The notes: generated by a model not told the origin, from the letters alone. DNA of 64,000 bases from JBLMYQ01 sp050258375 (GCA_050258375.1 JBLMYQ010000002.1:42538-106537), one strand, 5' to 3'. Shown: positions 16,984-27,043, numbered from the stretch's first letter. A program made the numbers and translations.

Positions 16984-17460
16984 ATGAACATTAACATAAT
17001 CTGTGTCGGCAAAATTAAAGAAGCATATATAAAAGCCGGACTGGACGAATACTCCAAACGGCTTTCAAAATACTGTAAATTAAATGTAACTGAGCTTCAA
17101 GACGAAAAGGTTGCGGATAAAACCTCCGAAAAAGAGCTTGAGATAATTCAAAAAACCGAAGCAGAGCGTATAAAATCAGCACTAAAATCCGGCTGCACAA
17201 TCGTCCTTGATTTTCGCGGAAAACAGTTGAAATCAGAAGAATTCGCAGAAAAAATTGCAGCAATTGGGGTTTCAGGTCAAAGCACTATAAATTTTATAAT
17301 CGGCGGCTCGATTGGTCTTTCAGAAGAAATTCGAAAGAATGCAGATTTTGTCCTTTCATTCTCAAATCTTACTTTCCCCCATCAATTAATAAGGTTATTT
17401 CTTTATGAGCAGTTATTTAGGTGCTTCAAAATAATAAAAGGTGAAACTTATCATAAATAA
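16984..17460 (+). CDS. rlmH: 23S rRNA pseudouridine-1915 N3-methyltransferase
   Basis: 158 aa, full family length (SPOUT fold, trefoil knot). Signature regions are ICVGKIKEAYIKAG at the start, FIIGGSIGLSEE near 103 and the C-terminal LTFPHQLIRLFLYEQLFR…YHK. RlmH methylates a pseudouridine in helix 69 of 23S rRNA on the 70S ribosome using S-adenosylmethionine. Confidence 0.95.
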   Translation: MNINIICVGKIKEAYIKAGLDEYSKRLSKYCKLNVTELQDEKVADKTSEKELEIIQKTEAERIKSALKSGCTIVLDFRGKQLKSEEFAEKIAAIGVSGQSTINFIIGGSIGLSEEIRKNADFVLSFSNLTFPHQLIRLFLYEQLFRCFKIIKGETYHK

Positions 17461-17466
17461 CATTTT

Positions 17467-18147
17467 CTAAATTCCAATTGACCCTAAAACTTGTTCGGTA
17501 TCACTTAAATCTTTAAACACAAAATCCGGCTTACTTTCTTTTAGCTCTGCTTCTGAGAAGTTACCGGTTGCAACGGCAATACTCCTTACTCCAACCTTTT
17601 TTGCACATTCAATGTCCCTTGGTGTATCACCAATAACAAAGATGTTTTCATTTTCAAACTTTACGCCAAATAACTCTTCCGATTTTCTTATACCACCCTT
17701 TATAATCCTCCACCTTTCGGTTTCATTATCACCAAACCCTCCTGTTTTAAAATACTTATTCAAATCAACAGGACTCAGTTTTAATCTGGCACCTTTTTCA
17801 ATATTGCCTGTACCCAATACATTATATACTCCCTTTTTGCTTTCAAGAGTCTCCAGAAGAAATACAATATTCGGGTTTATCTTCATTGTACATTTATCTT
17901 TAACTATCTCTTCCAGTGCCCGTGTATATACCTTAATAAACTCTTCATCCTCTACAGCTTTAACATTAAAAGCTTCGCACATTTCCTTGTATATGCCGAT
18001 ATCGACCTTACCTCCTAAATTAATACCACTGCAAGCATTTTTTATACCCGTTAGAATTTCAAAAGCATACTCGAATGCTCTTTTACCCAAGCCCTCACTT
18101 CTAATAAGTGTTCCGTCAACATCCCACATCAACAATACATTATTCAC
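17467..18147 (-). CDS. HAD-superfamily phosphatase (phosphoglycolate-phosphatase-like)
   Basis: 226 aa. HAD motif I is MWDVDGTL at residues 7-14. The cap domain is helical. Motif III is the Lys in the KSEELFG region. Motif IV is VIGDTPRDIECAKKVG near 173, followed by SIAVATGNFS. This is the Gph/pyrophosphatase branch; substrate unknown. GTG start with AAGGTG upstream. Convergent with rlmH, only 6 nt apart. Confidence 0.88.
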   Translation of the reverse strand: MNNVLLMWDVDGTLIRSEGLGKRAFEYAFEILTGIKNACSGINLGGKVDIGIYKEMCEAFNVKAVEDEEFIKVYTRALEEIVKDKCTMKINPNIVFLLETLESKKGVYNVLGTGNIEKGARLKLSPVDLNKYFKTGGFGDNETERWRIIKGGIRKSEELFGVKFENENIFVIGDTPRDIECAKKVGVRSIAVATGNFSEAELKESKPDFVFKDLSDTEQVLGSIGI

Positions 18148-18221
18148 ACCCTACACCTTCTCTCAATAATTAAATTAAAATTCAGTATACATTTATAAGA
18201 AAAAAACGTCAATCATGTTCA

Positions 18222-18258
18222 AAAATAAAATCCCACTTGCGTGAGATTTTATTTTTTA
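18222..18258 (-). terminator. Intrinsic terminator of the flotillin operon
   Basis: On the minus strand AAAATAAAATCTCAC, a short loop, GTGGGATTTTATTTT and a T run follow the flotillin stop codon directly. Confidence 0.8.
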
Positions 18259-19752
18259 TTATTCAGTTTTTGCTTCACTTATTACTGCTGTTTCCTTTTC
18301 TGCTTTTCCAACCAAAGTCTTTTTTGAAGGTTGAGGCTGAACCTCTTGCGTCTTCGTAAAATTCTGTATCATACCAATCAAATCTATTCCGGTCAAGCCC
18401 TTAACTGTTTCCGGCAATTGAGCCATTATATTGGTTACATCCTTGGTTACTTTGGATGCGCCGCTGTCACCAATCATAATAATCTTCTCTGTCTTTGAAA
18501 GCGGTTCAGCTATACACGATGCTATATATGGCAGTTTTTCAATAATCATCTGAGCCATAGCTGCATCATTAAACTGCTTGTAAGCTTCAGCCTTTTTCAG
18601 CATCGCTTCGGCTTCAGCCTCACCTTTTGCCTTTATTACTTCTGCCTCAGCAAGACCTGCGGCTTTGATAGCTTCAGCCTTTGCAAATCCTTCAGATTTT
18701 ATTGCTGCCGCCTGGCCTTCAGCTTCCTTCTGTCTTTTTATTCTTTCTGCTTCAGCTTGAATTTCAGTTTTGAATCTTTCAGCCTCTGCCGGTTTCTTGA
18801 TTGTTGCTTCAAGCTCTTTTTCTCTTCTTAATACTTCCTGCTCCTGAAGCTCTATTTCTTTTTGTTTTTTTACTATTTCAACCTGCATTGCTTCCTTTTC
18901 AACCTCTTGCTGAGTTGTAAACCGCTGCCTATCATAAGACAAATCAGCCTCGGCCTTTTTAGTATTCATTGCTGACTGATATTCTGCTACTTTAATTTCT
19001 TTATCTCTATTTGCCTCTGCGATTTTTGTTTCGGCTAAAAGCTTTGACGTTTGCCCTGCCTGTGTTGCTTCTGCAGACTTTATATCAGCATCTCTTTGGG
19101 CTTCTGCTTGTCCGATTATTGCATCTCTTTGCACCCTTGCTATTTGTGCCTTACCAAGGCTTTCAAGATATCCATTTTTATCAGCTATTTCTTTTATTGT
19201 GAATGAAATTATTGTCATTCCCATATTAGCCAAATCGGTTGCTGCCAGCTCTTGAACCTTTTGAGCGAATACATCTCTGTTTTGGTTAATCTCTTCAACT
19301 GTCATATTACCCACTATCGAACGCAGATGTCCTTCCAGCGTTTGTGTTGCAATCTTTCTTATCTCTTCAGTTGAAAGACTTAAAAATTGTTCTGCAGCAG
19401 TCGCTATAGCTTCTTCTTTTGAATCGATTTTTACCTGAGCAACTCCATCAACTAATACCTGCACACCTTGCGAGGTATAAGCACTTGAATTTACATCCAA
19501 GGGCATTATTCTTAAGGACATAATTTTTGCAGTTTCCAAAACAGGCCAAACAAATGTCGCTCCACCTTTTACAATTCTAAAACCAACTTGTACGCCTGAT
19601 TTTAATTTTCTTTTTATTCCGGAAACGATTAATGCTTCGTCAGGTCCAACCTTTACATACCGGGATACAAAAACATTTACCAGCAGTATTATAACTGCAA
19701 CCATAATAACCCCAGAAACAATTGGCATTACTATACCACCCAAACCAAACAT
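18259..19752 (-). CDS. Flotillin-like SPFH-domain membrane scaffold protein
   Basis: 497 aa. An N-terminal membrane segment (about 5-28) precedes an SPFH/band-7 domain (about 30-210). A long Ala/Glu/Lys-rich coiled coil follows (about 215-400, repeated AEA-type heptads), then a C-terminal tail with PETVKGLTGIDL, as in bacterial flotillins (YqiK/FloT type). Flotillins organise membrane microdomains. The gene runs after an NfeD-family gene in the same direction, the classic NfeD-flotillin pair. GGAGGAATTAAA site before the ATG. Confidence 0.92.
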   Translation of the reverse strand: MFGLGGIVMPIVSGVIMVAVIILLVNVFVSRYVKVGPDEALIVSGIKRKLKSGVQVGFRIVKGGATFVWPVLETAKIMSLRIMPLDVNSSAYTSQGVQVLVDGVAQVKIDSKEEAIATAAEQFLSLSTEEIRKIATQTLEGHLRSIVGNMTVEEINQNRDVFAQKVQELAATDLANMGMTIISFTIKEIADKNGYLESLGKAQIARVQRDAIIGQAEAQRDADIKSAEATQAGQTSKLLAETKIAEANRDKEIKVAEYQSAMNTKKAEADLSYDRQRFTTQQEVEKEAMQVEIVKKQKEIELQEQEVLRREKELEATIKKPAEAERFKTEIQAEAERIKRQKEAEGQAAAIKSEGFAKAEAIKAAGLAEAEVIKAKGEAEAEAMLKKAEAYKQFNDAAMAQMIIEKLPYIASCIAEPLSKTEKIIMIGDSGASKVTKDVTNIMAQLPETVKGLTGIDLIGMIQNFTKTQEVQPQPSKKTLVGKAEKETAVISEAKTE

Positions 19753-19797
19753 TTTAATTCCTCCTTAAATTAGTAAAGTATTAAAAATATATTTAAT

Positions 19798-20334
19798 TTA
19801 TAATTTTACTTCCGGTTTTTTAATTACCTCTGCGATATTGTCTTTGATGCAAATAATCACAACCTGAGTTCCCTTTAAGATTTCTTCCTGATTTAGAGAT
19901 TTTGCAGGAGAAGTATATTTAGACCCACCTGCAATATAAGCTACCTCGCCAAGACCTTCTACTGGAATTGGGGTAATTACATCAGCCAATATGTTTGTTA
20001 TGCTTTCATTTGATATAAGACTATTGCTCTGGCATTTGTACATAGGAACAACTACTGTATAGAATATGACTGCAGCACCTAACAGTCCCATAGCTAAGGC
20101 AAATATAAATACAAAAATTGCCGCAATACTACTCATAAAATGTCCAATAATGCCGAATCCGCCAAACAATGTAATAAAGGTTGCAATTACAATTGGTTTA
20201 AGGGGAGAAATTCCATCAGTACCACCATGTCCTATATCATGAGAATCAATTCCGCCATGACCGCCTAAGAAAACAGCCAGAAGTGAATAGAATAAACCAA
20301 AAGACAAACACCCAATATAAATATAGAGAAACAT
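19798..20334 (-). CDS. NfeD-like membrane protein partnered with flotillin
   Basis: About 178 aa. The N-terminal helix is followed by a His/Gly/Asp-rich loop (GGHGGIDSHDIGHGGTDG), then two or three membrane helices around 55-105. A C-terminal OB-fold-like region has VEGLGEVAYIAGG and GTQVVIICIKDNIAEV. This matches the short NfeD proteins encoded next to flotillins. The ATG at 20334 follows AGAGGTGAT with proper spacing, so the longer frame from 20364 is not used. Confidence 0.85.
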   Translation of the reverse strand: MFLYIYIGCLSFGLFYSLLAVFLGGHGGIDSHDIGHGGTDGISPLKPIVIATFITLFGGFGIIGHFMSSIAAIFVFIFALAMGLLGAAVIFYTVVVPMYKCQSNSLISNESITNILADVITPIPVEGLGEVAYIAGGSKYTSPAKSLNQEEILKGTQVVIICIKDNIAEVIKKPEVKL

Positions 20335-20434
20335 TAAAAAATCACCTCTACAATATTTTACCATTTATAAAATTATTGGTCAAGCAAGTGAAACTCCTTA
20401 TCTGCATATTTTGCGGGCGCAATATATGGTAAAA

Positions 20435-20755
20435 AAGACCCTCCTTTCCTCCCTTCAAAAGGGAGCGAAAAGTAACTCTATGTAGAAAATTCAATACAAA
20501 CCTCATTTATGCTTTTGCAAACATCTTCAAAATTATAAATTACATCTTAATTTCTAAATTCGACTATAAAATACAGGCTTTTCGTCCCCCAATTTATTAA
20601 AGACTTTACCTTGTTTGTTCCCTTCTCCCTAAAAATCTCCAAAGAACTTTCTTTTCCTTCCCTCGCCTGATTTCGGGAAAGGGAAGATAGATGGGTGAGG
20701 GCTATAGGGAGAAGGGGCAGGGATGAGGGTATTGAAGGGGAGATAGAGGGGTCTT
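20435..20755. repeat. MITE-like element with terminal inverted repeats
   Basis: The 540-bp gap between the NfeD gene and the next gene holds this element. Left end AAGACCCTCCTTTCCTCCC and right end GGGGAGATAGAGGGGTCTT are inverted copies. The left arm continues as GGGAGCGAAAAGTA, shared with the element at 62641-62743. Inner arms CCTTCTCCCTA and TAGGGAGAAGG (around 20624 and 20705) also pair, which suggests one copy inserted in or fused to another. No coding frame. Confidence 0.75.
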
Positions 20756-20875
20756 AAACTAATTGAATTTACTCTATCACGTATATTATTTCTTAATACT
20801 ATTATACTCTTTAAATGAATATTGATATATAATGTATTGTCTGCTAAAATCGCAATTAAGAAAGGAAGGTGGATT

Positions 20876-21658
20876 ATGAGTACAAAAATATTCTATTTTT
20901 CCGGTACAGGAAATTCTTTTTATGTTTCAAAGCAGCTCGCCGAAAAACTTGGGGATACCGAAATAATTTCCATATCAAAGGTTAAAGGAAATGCTGTTGA
21001 TACTTCCTGCCAAAAAATCGGAATTGTATTTCCGGTATATGCATGGGGACCTCCCAGGATTGTCACTGAATTTGTAAAGAATCTGAATCTAAAAGATAAA
21101 TATGTTTTTTCTGTCGCTACATATGGCGGATTCATTGGAGGAACTCTTGTCCTATTAAATAATTCAATAAAAGAAAAGGGTGGAAAAATCTCTGCAGGCT
21201 TTGGTTTAAAACAGCCCGGCAACTATATTGTTGGCTACGGAAATTCACGCCCTTCAGAAGAAATGTATAAAAAGTTTGCCGAAAAAGCAGACACAAAGCT
21301 TGATCAGATTGCAAAAGTAATAAACAATTGCGAAGAAACAAAAATAGAGAAAAATTACGGCTTTGTAAATGCAATTACAAATAACATATATAAAGCCTTT
21401 ACCTCTCATTTGAAACAGCAAGAAAAAGGCTTTTGGGTAAATGACAATTGTAACAACTGTAAAATTTGTGAGAGAATATGTCCTGTTGAAAATATCAAAG
21501 AAACAGACGGAAAGAGAATTTGGCAAGGCAAATGTGAACAGTGTATGGCTTGCATTCAATGGTGTCCAAAAGAAGCCATACAATATGGCAAGGGTACTGC
21601 AAAAAGACTACGATACCGCCATCCGGAAATTAAGGTTGAGGAAATGTTAAATAGATAA
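20876..21658 (+). CDS. EFR1-family ferredoxin: flavodoxin domain plus two 4Fe-4S clusters
   Basis: About 260 aa cytosolic redox protein. The flavodoxin-like domain starts FYFSGTGNSFY (phosphate-binding loop) and contains IGIVFPVYAWGPP. The C-terminus has two 4Fe-4S sites: CNNCKICERICP and CEQCMACIQWCP. EFR1 proteins move electrons in anaerobes; the partner is unknown. The ATG at 20876 is fixed by the AAGGAAGGTGG site. The gene is alone, with its own terminator. Confidence 0.92.
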   Translation: MSTKIFYFSGTGNSFYVSKQLAEKLGDTEIISISKVKGNAVDTSCQKIGIVFPVYAWGPPRIVTEFVKNLNLKDKYVFSVATYGGFIGGTLVLLNNSIKEKGGKISAGFGLKQPGNYIVGYGNSRPSEEMYKKFAEKADTKLDQIAKVINNCEETKIEKNYGFVNAITNNIYKAFTSHLKQQEKGFWVNDNCNNCKICERICPVENIKETDGKRIWQGKCEQCMACIQWCPKEAIQYGKGTAKRLRYRHPEIKVEEMLNR

Positions 21659-21659
21659 A

Positions 21660-21698
21660 AAACAAGGAGCATAATTTTAAAATGCTCCTTGTTTTTTT
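21660..21698 (+). terminator. Intrinsic terminator after EFR1 gene
   Basis: AAACAAGGAGCAT, a short AT-rich loop, then ATGCTCCTTGTTTTTTT. Confidence 0.9.
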
Positions 21699-21775
21699 AT
21701 CTGGCTTTCTAGTATCATTAATTTAAAATTTACTCAAGCTAAAGTACCAATTAAAATATGCTGGTTCACCTAGTC

Positions 21776-23902
21776 TTAATTTCTCCTAATATCCGAAATT
21801 AAATATTGCTCACCTTTTTTAATAAAGCTTACTTTTACACCTTTGGCAGGACCTGATGTGATTTTTATGATTCCATCTTTTGTATTATTAGTATCAACTG
21901 TCCACTCCTGTCCAAAAGGATTTTGAATAAGGTGCATTTCTTTTGCTTTACTTATTAATAATTTATTAACAACCAGTTTTTCTGCTTCTGAATTTTCCCC
22001 TTTACTTATGTTATACACAAATTGTACAAGCGTTTCATAAGCCGAAGGTATTATTTCAAGCTTCTTTTGTACATATTTATCTCCCTGCCTAACCCATGTA
22101 TCCTTGAAATATCTATATGGACCTTTATTATCATTATAAAACGCTCTACTTTTTAAGTCTCTGTATATTCCTTCTCTGGTAAACTCAGAAACTCCATCTT
22201 CGGAGAATGTGAGCTTTCCCCCGTAATACTTCCATCCTGTCACCCTATTCAATTGCCAAACCCTATTCCAATGATTATTCTTTAGCTTAAATAAAATGAC
22301 TTCATTACCATAGGCTTGCGGCTCTCTATCAAAAACTGTCAACATTTCAATTTCATTATTCAATCCGTGCAAAATTTTAACTTGATTTGGAATACAGTTA
22401 ACCTCCGCCGAAACAGACAGTTCCCTCCAAGGATTCATTGTTTGATGATTTAATTTACCATTGTACAACCAGTATATATCTAATCCTTTTCCTTCCTCAA
22501 AAGTTCCTAATCCTTTATAAGCCAGAAATATTACTTCAGGAAGAGTACCATCATTATTTGCTGGTTTAAATAGTGAAGAGTTCTCTATATCAGCATCCTT
22601 CGATAACTTTTCAGCTAGTTTATCAGCATTACTTTGAACTTTTGCATATAAACTAGATAACTTTTTATTTATTATCTTCTCTCTAATTAAAGTAGAAATA
22701 TCAAGGTAGGAGCGTGTAACAGCCAAAACTTCACCAAGCTTATTATCATTTCCGCTGCTACATGCATTGATAAGTATTTTTTGTGATTCGGAAAAACTTT
22801 CTTGGGCTTTTTTAAAGTCTTCCAGTTCTTGATATGTTTGCCCTAACCCCAAATACACTTTTGCTAAATTTTTTTGAGTCTGTTGATCGGTTGCAGCACT
22901 CATTTTCTTTATCAATGAATCAAATATATTTTTTGCCTCTTTATACTTACCAAGTGAATTAAAGGCAAATCCTTTTACCAAATAAAACTGATTCTCCGAA
23001 GGATAAGATATATTATATTGTGTACTTTTTTCTAAGCCTTTCTGGATGGATTGTAATGCTTGCTCAGGTTTTCCCGCCTTAACCTGAGAATCAGCTAAAT
23101 AGTACCAAAGAACAGGGTCATTTGGATATTGTTCAACCTTTTGGCTATAATATTTAGCCACCTTTTCAAAATAATATGGGTATACCTCGGTCGCCGGATA
23201 AAATGTTGGTACAGGATTTTCATATTTTTCAACACTTATCAGTCTCCAATTTCTGTATACACCTACTTTAAAAGCTCCTTCTCCATCCTTTTCCCATATA
23301 GCCAATTCAGCTATTCCGTCCACCCCATATTTCCCAGGCATATCTTCCATTTCAAGTTTGCTATAAGTAATGTCTAACGTCTTTAATAATCCTTCTTCTT
23401 GAACAATTTTGCCTTCTTCGTATTTGCTGGGCTGCCAATAATACACTCCCAAAGCATTCCCAACTGTTTTGCCTATATTCCTTCCTAATATAATTTCAGG
23501 CACTCTACCTCCCGTAAAATCAACAAAACCTGCCCAGTCAAAGCCGCTTCCAATATCTTTGTCTTCCCACATCTTTTCCCACTTTCCATTATTTTGCTTT
23601 ATGATAGCCGCGCACGCTTGTACCGGATTCTCTCCCATCTGATATGTATATAATATTTCATCCAAGTCATCTCCATTAATGTCACCTTTCTGGACAGCCT
23701 TCGCACCTTGAGGATTAGCAGGCACTGTAAGCTTTGCACCCTTGGGCAAAAACAGCTGCACTATTTTTGCAAGTCCATCATCAGCTTGATTGGTAGCTTC
23801 TGAACTTGGAGGCTTGATTGTACTTGTTGGTGATGGAAGAGTATTACAGCCAGCAAATACAAACATGGATAATAGTACAACTACAATGATTTTATTTCTC
23901 AT
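21776..23902 (-). CDS. TPR-containing lipoprotein
   Basis: About 708 aa. Lipobox VFAGC at about residues 15-19, then a Thr/Ser/Pro-rich linker. A beta-rich region with an FG-GAP/VCBS-like repeat (KGDINGDDLDEILYTY near 70) resembles integrin-type propeller blades. TPR units follow at about 245-380 (DPVLWYYLADSQVKAGK, LGKYKEAKNIF, LEDFKKAQESF), then a second beta-rich region. Expected on the outer membrane face as a protein- or glycan-binding scaffold. The ATG at 23902 follows GGGGAAG; the longer 23935 frame has no reason to be used. It lies downstream of, and in the same direction as, the two-component pair. Confidence 0.82.
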   Translation of the reverse strand: MRNKIIVVVLLSMFVFAGCNTLPSPTSTIKPPSSEATNQADDGLAKIVQLFLPKGAKLTVPANPQGAKAVQKGDINGDDLDEILYTYQMGENPVQACAAIIKQNNGKWEKMWEDKDIGSGFDWAGFVDFTGGRVPEIILGRNIGKTVGNALGVYYWQPSKYEEGKIVQEEGLLKTLDITYSKLEMEDMPGKYGVDGIAELAIWEKDGEGAFKVGVYRNWRLISVEKYENPVPTFYPATEVYPYYFEKVAKYYSQKVEQYPNDPVLWYYLADSQVKAGKPEQALQSIQKGLEKSTQYNISYPSENQFYLVKGFAFNSLGKYKEAKNIFDSLIKKMSAATDQQTQKNLAKVYLGLGQTYQELEDFKKAQESFSESQKILINACSSGNDNKLGEVLAVTRSYLDISTLIREKIINKKLSSLYAKVQSNADKLAEKLSKDADIENSSLFKPANNDGTLPEVIFLAYKGLGTFEEGKGLDIYWLYNGKLNHQTMNPWRELSVSAEVNCIPNQVKILHGLNNEIEMLTVFDREPQAYGNEVILFKLKNNHWNRVWQLNRVTGWKYYGGKLTFSEDGVSEFTREGIYRDLKSRAFYNDNKGPYRYFKDTWVRQGDKYVQKKLEIIPSAYETLVQFVYNISKGENSEAEKLVVNKLLISKAKEMHLIQNPFGQEWTVDTNNTKDGIIKITSGPAKGVKVSFIKKGEQYLISDIRRN

Positions 23903-23999
23903 TTTTCTTCCCCTTTCAATTATTTTCTTTCCCATTTAAATTTTAATTTTAAAAGAAAGAAAAAGGGTTATAGAAAGATTAAAAATAGTTACAAAAAAG

Positions 24000-25397
24000 T
24001 TACGTTATCATTGGAAGAGTAATTTCAACCTTGGTACCGTTTTCTTGGTGACTCTCAATTTCTAATGTTCCACCATGAAGTTTCACTATTTCTTCACAAA
24101 TTGCAAGACCCAATCCGCTTCCGGCAGATGCCGTGTTTGCTTTGTAAAATCTTTGCTTTACTTTGGGCAAATCTTCTTGCCGTATGCCCCAGCCTGTATC
24201 CTCTACAATGATTTTTACACTTTCCTTTGAATACACGTTAGCAAGCTTTATTTGCCCGCCCGGAGGTGTGAACTTTAAACAATTATCTAACAGGTTTATT
24301 AGTACCTGCTTCATCCTGTTTTCGTCTAACGTCAAATTTACAGCTTTAGAATTGATATCAGCTTTTAACTCAATATTCTGACGTTTTGCTCTAGGAGTCA
24401 TCTGCTTAGCTATATATTCCATTAGCTCTCCAATATTAACAGAGCTAATGTTTAATGTAATCTTTCCAGCCTCAAATTTTGAAAAGTCCAGCAGTTCCTC
24501 AACCAATAAAGTAAGCCGGTCTGCTTCTCTGTCTATTATTTCAAGCCCTTCCTTCTGTTCTTCCTGATTTTTTAAGTCTCCTGATAAAAGCGTAACAATC
24601 CAGCCTTTTATAGAAGTTAAAGGAGTTCTGATTTCGTGAGAAATTGAAGAAATAAACTCATTTTTAAGCCTGTCCTGCTTCAGCATTTCACTACTCATAT
24701 AATTAAGAGTGTCTGTAAGCTTTCCAACCTCGTCATCATACAGCTTGGGAATTTTTTTAGAAAGATTCCCTGCCGCCATTTCTTGTGCAGCTATTGTTAT
24801 CTCATGTATTGGCTTTGAAATGGTAGAAGAAATAAATATGCTTAGAATTGCCACAAACAAAATAACAAACAATCCTATACTTATTAATATTATTCCAACA
24901 TTTTTTGTAATTTCTTTTATATCCTTTAATGATGTAATAAATCTAACAACCCCAATTATCTTTTTATTAGCTTTTAATGGATAAGCTATAGACATTACAG
25001 GTTCGCTGCTCTTAGGTAAAACTCCCCGCCATTTGCCCAGTTTACCCGAAAGTGCAGCTTTTACATCAGTATTTGTGCCACTTTCAGCAATTGAGGATGA
25101 ATTGGAATCTGCAATAAGCTTTCCATTTAAATTAAAAATTTGTATTTCAGCAGAGGTAAAATCCGCAAAACTATCCACTAATCTCCGGCTGTCCTGATTT
25201 AAATCCAAATCACTTAGGTAGTCGGCATTAAAATTAGATACAACCTGAATTTGATTTGAAAGTATTTCTTCAACATTAATAATATAATATTGCTGAACAA
25301 AAAAAAGAATAAGGCAATCCAAAATAGCTACTGTTAAGACGATTAACAAAAGAAAGCTAGATAGGATTCTGGACCTTATACTCTTAAAATTAACCAT
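24000..25397 (-). CDS. Two-component sensor histidine kinase
   Basis: About 465 aa. Helix 1 (about 10-32), an outside sensing region of about 130 residues (dCache/PhoR-like), helix 2 (about 165-190), HAMP, then HisKA with the phospho-acceptor His in SSISHEIRTPL. The ATPase domain has N (LINLLDNCLKF), G1 (VEDTGWGI) and G2 (GSGLGLAI) boxes. The ATG at 25397 overlaps the regulator's stop by 8 nt and follows GGTGGAGAAATA, so a longer frame from 25457 is rejected. It is co-translated with the regulator. Signal unknown. Confidence 0.93.
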   Translation of the reverse strand: MVNFKSIRSRILSSFLLLIVLTVAILDCLILFFVQQYYIINVEEILSNQIQVVSNFNADYLSDLDLNQDSRRLVDSFADFTSAEIQIFNLNGKLIADSNSSSIAESGTNTDVKAALSGKLGKWRGVLPKSSEPVMSIAYPLKANKKIIGVVRFITSLKDIKEITKNVGIILISIGLFVILFVAILSIFISSTISKPIHEITIAAQEMAAGNLSKKIPKLYDDEVGKLTDTLNYMSSEMLKQDRLKNEFISSISHEIRTPLTSIKGWIVTLLSGDLKNQEEQKEGLEIIDREADRLTLLVEELLDFSKFEAGKITLNISSVNIGELMEYIAKQMTPRAKRQNIELKADINSKAVNLTLDENRMKQVLINLLDNCLKFTPPGGQIKLANVYSKESVKIIVEDTGWGIRQEDLPKVKQRFYKANTASAGSGLGLAICEEIVKLHGGTLEIESHQENGTKVEITLPMIT

Positions 25398-26085
25398 TAT
25401 TTCTCCACCTGTATCCATATCCCCATACAGTTTCAATAAACTTAGGGTCAGAAGCATCGTCTTCTATCTTTTTTCTAATCCGCCTGATATGTACATCAAC
25501 AGTTTTAGTATCTCCAAAAAAATCATGCCCCCAGACCATATCAAGAAGCTGATCTCTACTGTATACTTTATCAGGATTCTTAATAAATAGCTTTATAAGC
25601 TCATATTCTTTAGGTGTCAGTTCTAATATTACATCATTTTTCAATATCTTTTGTGCATCACAGTCTATTTTTAATGTCCCTGCAATTAGGACACAATTTT
25701 CTTTAGGCTTCTGAATATTCATTCTGCGCAATATTGCCCTTATACGCGCCACCAGTTCTAGTGGATCAAATGGTTTTGAAATATAATCGTCAGCCCCCAG
25801 TTCCAATCCCATTACCTTATCCATGCCCTGAGTCTTTGCAGTAAGCATTATTATTGCTGTATTGGGGAACTCTTTGCTAAGCAATTCACAAGCTTCAAAC
25901 CCACTCATTCCTGGCAACATTATGTCTAAAATAATAACATCAGGAATAACTGTTTTAGCAATTTGCAAAGCTTTTTCTCCTGATTCTGCTTCGAAAACTT
26001 CAAAACCATTTCTAACTAAATTAATATTAATAAATCTACGTATTGGATTTTCATCCTCTACCACCAATACTTTTTTTTCAAGCAT
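25390..26085 (-). CDS. OmpR/PhoB-family response regulator
   Basis: 231 aa. The receiver domain (1-120) has the acidic pair VEDE, the phospho-Asp in VIILDIMLPGMSG, switch Thr in LTAK and Lys in ISKPFDPLEL. The C-terminal winged helix (about 135-231) has ELTPKEYELIKLF and VDVHIRRIRKKIE. It should bind DNA as a dimer when phosphorylated by the kinase encoded next. AGAGGG site before the ATG. Confidence 0.95.
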   Translation of the reverse strand: MLEKKVLVVEDENPIRRFININLVRNGFEVFEAESGEKALQIAKTVIPDVIILDIMLPGMSGFEACELLSKEFPNTAIIMLTAKTQGMDKVMGLELGADDYISKPFDPLELVARIRAILRRMNIQKPKENCVLIAGTLKIDCDAQKILKNDVILELTPKEYELIKLFIKNPDKVYSRDQLLDMVWGHDFFGDTKTVDVHIRRIRKKIEDDASDPKFIETVWGYGYRWRNNG

Positions 26086-26095
26086 ATAACCCTCT

Positions 26096-26965
26096 TTAAA
26101 ATTTCCCCATACTAAAATACCAACTCAAAATCTGTGTTCCCCATATCATTGCTACCGTACTCCCCAACACAATAAAAGGACCAAAAGGAATCATATCTTT
26201 TCTTCCCTTAATCTTGGTAGCCAATAAAAATATACTGATAACCGATCCTATTATAAAAGCCAAAAACATAGAAAGAACTGTAAGCTTAACTCCTAGAAAT
26301 AAGCCTACAACTGCCATCAGCTTTACATCGCCCATGCCCATTACTTCAGCATGCATTAGCCATTCGCCTATTAATACAATCAGCAGGAAAGCAATAAAAC
26401 CGGTTAGCAAGCCCAGCCCTGCATCCGCTAAAAAGCTCGGATTAAAACTAATAGGAGTTACAATCTTAGAGCCAATCATCATGAATTTTAATGTTTTTAG
26501 CGCCGCAAATATTACACCTGTTATAAGACCTGCAATTATTAATTCGTTTGGAATTATGTAATGCTTAAGGTCTATAAAGAAAACAGCTAAAAATATTACT
26601 GCAAGGGTTAATACCGCAAAAAGATTAAAGATAGTATCTGATAAAACTAGAGTCATTAAATTAGGTGACATATTCCAACCAAATCTGTAAAATATCCCAA
26701 CAAAAATTATTCCTGTTAAAAATTCAATGAGTGGATATCTTATTGAAATTTTTTCTCCGCAGTAACGGCATTTGCCTCCAAGGATTATGTAGCTCAAAAT
26801 CGGTATAAGATCATACGGCTTGATTTTGTTATTACAATTCACACAGTGTGAAGGCTTGACTACTACATCCTCTTCAATTGGGAGTCTATATACAAGCACA
26901 TTTATCATACTCCCGAATACAGTTCCAAAAATGAAAACAAAACAGTAAATTAAAATATTAAACAT
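26096..26965 (-). CDS. Type IV prepilin leader peptidase / N-methyltransferase
   Basis: 289 aa, A24 family, bifunctional form. The N-terminal cytosolic domain has two CxxC pairs (CVNC and CRYC) for metal. Eight or so helices follow, with the catalytic Asp pair in FFIDLKHYIIP and GMGDVKLM. It cleaves and methylates type IV pilin-like precursors at the membrane. No pilus genes lie nearby. GGAGGA site. Confidence 0.93.
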   Translation of the reverse strand: MFNILIYCFVFIFGTVFGSMINVLVYRLPIEEDVVVKPSHCVNCNNKIKPYDLIPILSYIILGGKCRYCGEKISIRYPLIEFLTGIIFVGIFYRFGWNMSPNLMTLVLSDTIFNLFAVLTLAVIFLAVFFIDLKHYIIPNELIIAGLITGVIFAALKTLKFMMIGSKIVTPISFNPSFLADAGLGLLTGFIAFLLIVLIGEWLMHAEVMGMGDVKLMAVVGLFLGVKLTVLSMFLAFIIGSVISIFLLATKIKGRKDMIPFGPFIVLGSTVAMIWGTQILSWYFSMGKF

Positions 26966-27043
26966 TTTGCTCCTCCACTTTATTCTTTTAGGTTTTATTT
27001 TGAGTCAGTGTAAAATGTAAACTTTAAACTAATTAGCTTTACA

